Positions 63,037-64,000 of a DNA stretch of 64,000 nt are shown piece by piece. Position 1 is the stretch's first letter, and each line of letters begins with the position of its first letter. The translations under genes were made by a program, and so were the position numbers. The notes under the pieces are model-generated. The model searched no databases. It was not told the DNA's origin and saw only the letters and a program-made list of their open reading frames with translations. The DNA lies in NCBI GenBank assembly GCA_026724425.1, contig JAIUCV010000089.1:3162001-3226000 (forward strand), written 5' to 3'. The DNA comes from Erythrophleum ivorense (taxonomy: Eukaryota; Streptophyta; Magnoliopsida; Fabales; Fabaceae).

Positions 63037-63976
63037 CTAACTCCTGCTCTTGGATTTTTCCATGGCCCTGGGAGCTGTGGAGAACAAGAAAAACGACTTA
63101 AGCAAACTCGGGTACATTCACTGAATGTATAAGGAGGCACACAATTACCAGGCCTGCTAATATTTGAAGTGACACATTGCCCCAGAGAGAGAGGGAGAGA
63201 GGGAAGGGCAATTAGAAGTTGTCAATTATAAGCAATAAACCAGAGAAACTGTCATTCCGATTACCCAACCGTGTTGCATGCATGCAAACTCATCCAACCA
63301 CACAAGAAAACATCAAGTTGGTAACTTGATCCACACAAGAAACAATCCCTTAAAAACTGCACCTGTAATTTGCAGTATTCCTGATAATTTAATTATTGGT
63401 CCACTAGATCAAGTTATTTTCGTTCCTATCTTATTCATACATTATAAAGTAACCATCCATTATATAGAATCTATTGGCTTTTTGTTTCGATGTAATGGAT
63501 TCTTTAAACACACCAGGATCATCATCTCTTGCTGGATATTAATAACTCCTCAAACTTGGCTGCTGTCTCAAGCAAGTAGGTCCCAGTCCATCAGTTTATG
63601 TCATACTCTTCACGTAGTAAGAATAAATACGGTAAAATGAATCATCATTGAAAACACATACCCAGGCCAATGGCATCAGAACCCTTCATAATTTTCAGCC
63701 TCTTGCATGTGTCAATAAACATCCTGTGACAACAGGAAATTACAGTTAAAAGTAGAATGCAAACGAGAGGCGGGTGAAGTAACCATCCTTCATCCAATTA
63801 CCAATTATTAGATGCAAACAGTAAGTATAATTTGCTTCTACAATTGATGGCTACCAAGTAATAAAAGCAGATTAACAAAAGCCAACAGGAACCATGATTG
63901 GAATAGTAGCCTTAAAATCATATACAGCAGCAAATTCTTTATCAAGATCTTTATTCGACTCTTCTAAGCAATTCCA
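63037..63976 (-). CDS. 3'-terminal exons of an unidentified gene (partial)
   Basis: The last exon (63074-63037) encodes APRAMEKSKSRS and a stop. The preceding exon (63723-63662) encodes MFIDTCKRLKIMKGSDAIGL and joins in phase through G|CT. Both have GT-AG sites and one open frame only. A further upstream exon (63976-63893, after TGTGTGCAG) is open in a single frame for exactly 28 codons and includes LDKEFAAVYDFKATIPIM. It ends in phase 0, whereas the 63723 acceptor needs two incoming bases. Either a small exon lies between them, or the acceptor at 63702 (TGCAAG then AGGCTG) is used. The short basic C-terminus is Lys/Ser/Arg-rich. I do not recognise the family. The gene continues beyond position 64000. 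Confidence 0.55.
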
Positions 63977-64000
63977 CTGCACACATCAAACTTTAAACTC

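Noticed and set aside
1..64000. CRISPR arrays, prophage, bacterial operons, toxin-antitoxin or integrated viral genes
   Set aside because: No regularly spaced repeats, no compact operon-like frames, and no viral protein motifs beyond the RTE LINE fragments. The sequence is ordinary plant nuclear DNA.

Overview
The window is nuclear DNA from a flowering plant, most likely a eudicot. It is AT-rich, its genes have many short GT-AG introns, and it carries small terminal-inverted-repeat elements and truncated RTE-type LINEs. Five complete protein-coding genes and the 3' end of a sixth can be reconstructed. Nothing looks bacterial, viral or plastid-derived, and I saw no tRNA, rRNA or CRISPR array.

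Layout: (1) 1103-9271, minus: an SPT2-family chromatin protein, nine coding exons, 453 aa. Its introns hold an RTE-type LINE fragment, a small MITE and a large tandem duplication. (2) 9970-18750: gene-free but not featureless. It holds a decayed copy of the 5' part of gene 3 (12658-15865), a MITE (16984-17540) and a decayed copy, in opposite orientation, of the 5' part of the SPT2 gene (17580-18460). (3) 22012-25204, plus: a plant-specific protein of unknown function, seven coding exons, 232 aa, with a long 5'UTR intron containing a second RTE fragment and a foldback element. (4) 27491-30633, minus: ATP-dependent phosphoenolpyruvate carboxykinase, ten coding exons, 633 aa. (5) 41502-42662, plus: an intronless coding sequence for a plant RMND5/GID2-type E3 ligase subunit, apparently behind a roughly 4 kb 5'UTR intron with a near-perfect foldback hairpin. 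(6) 46745-49026, minus: a RING-VWA protein of the WAV3/EDA40 type, 712 aa. (7) 49400-62900: about 13 kb without a recognisable gene. (8) 63037-63976, minus: the last exons of an unidentified gene running off the right edge.

The order SPT2 - PEPCK - RMND5-like - EDA40-like matches, from memory, the Arabidopsis chromosome 4 block around At4g37860-At4g37890, and a partial paralogous block on chromosome 2. The genes are therefore neighbours by ancestry. They do not form one pathway: chromatin, gluconeogenesis, and two unrelated ubiquitin-ligase proteins. The most unusual feature is the SPT2/gene-3 intergenic region, which keeps truncated, frameshifted copies of the 5' ends of both flanking genes. 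I did not find a convincing new molecular system.
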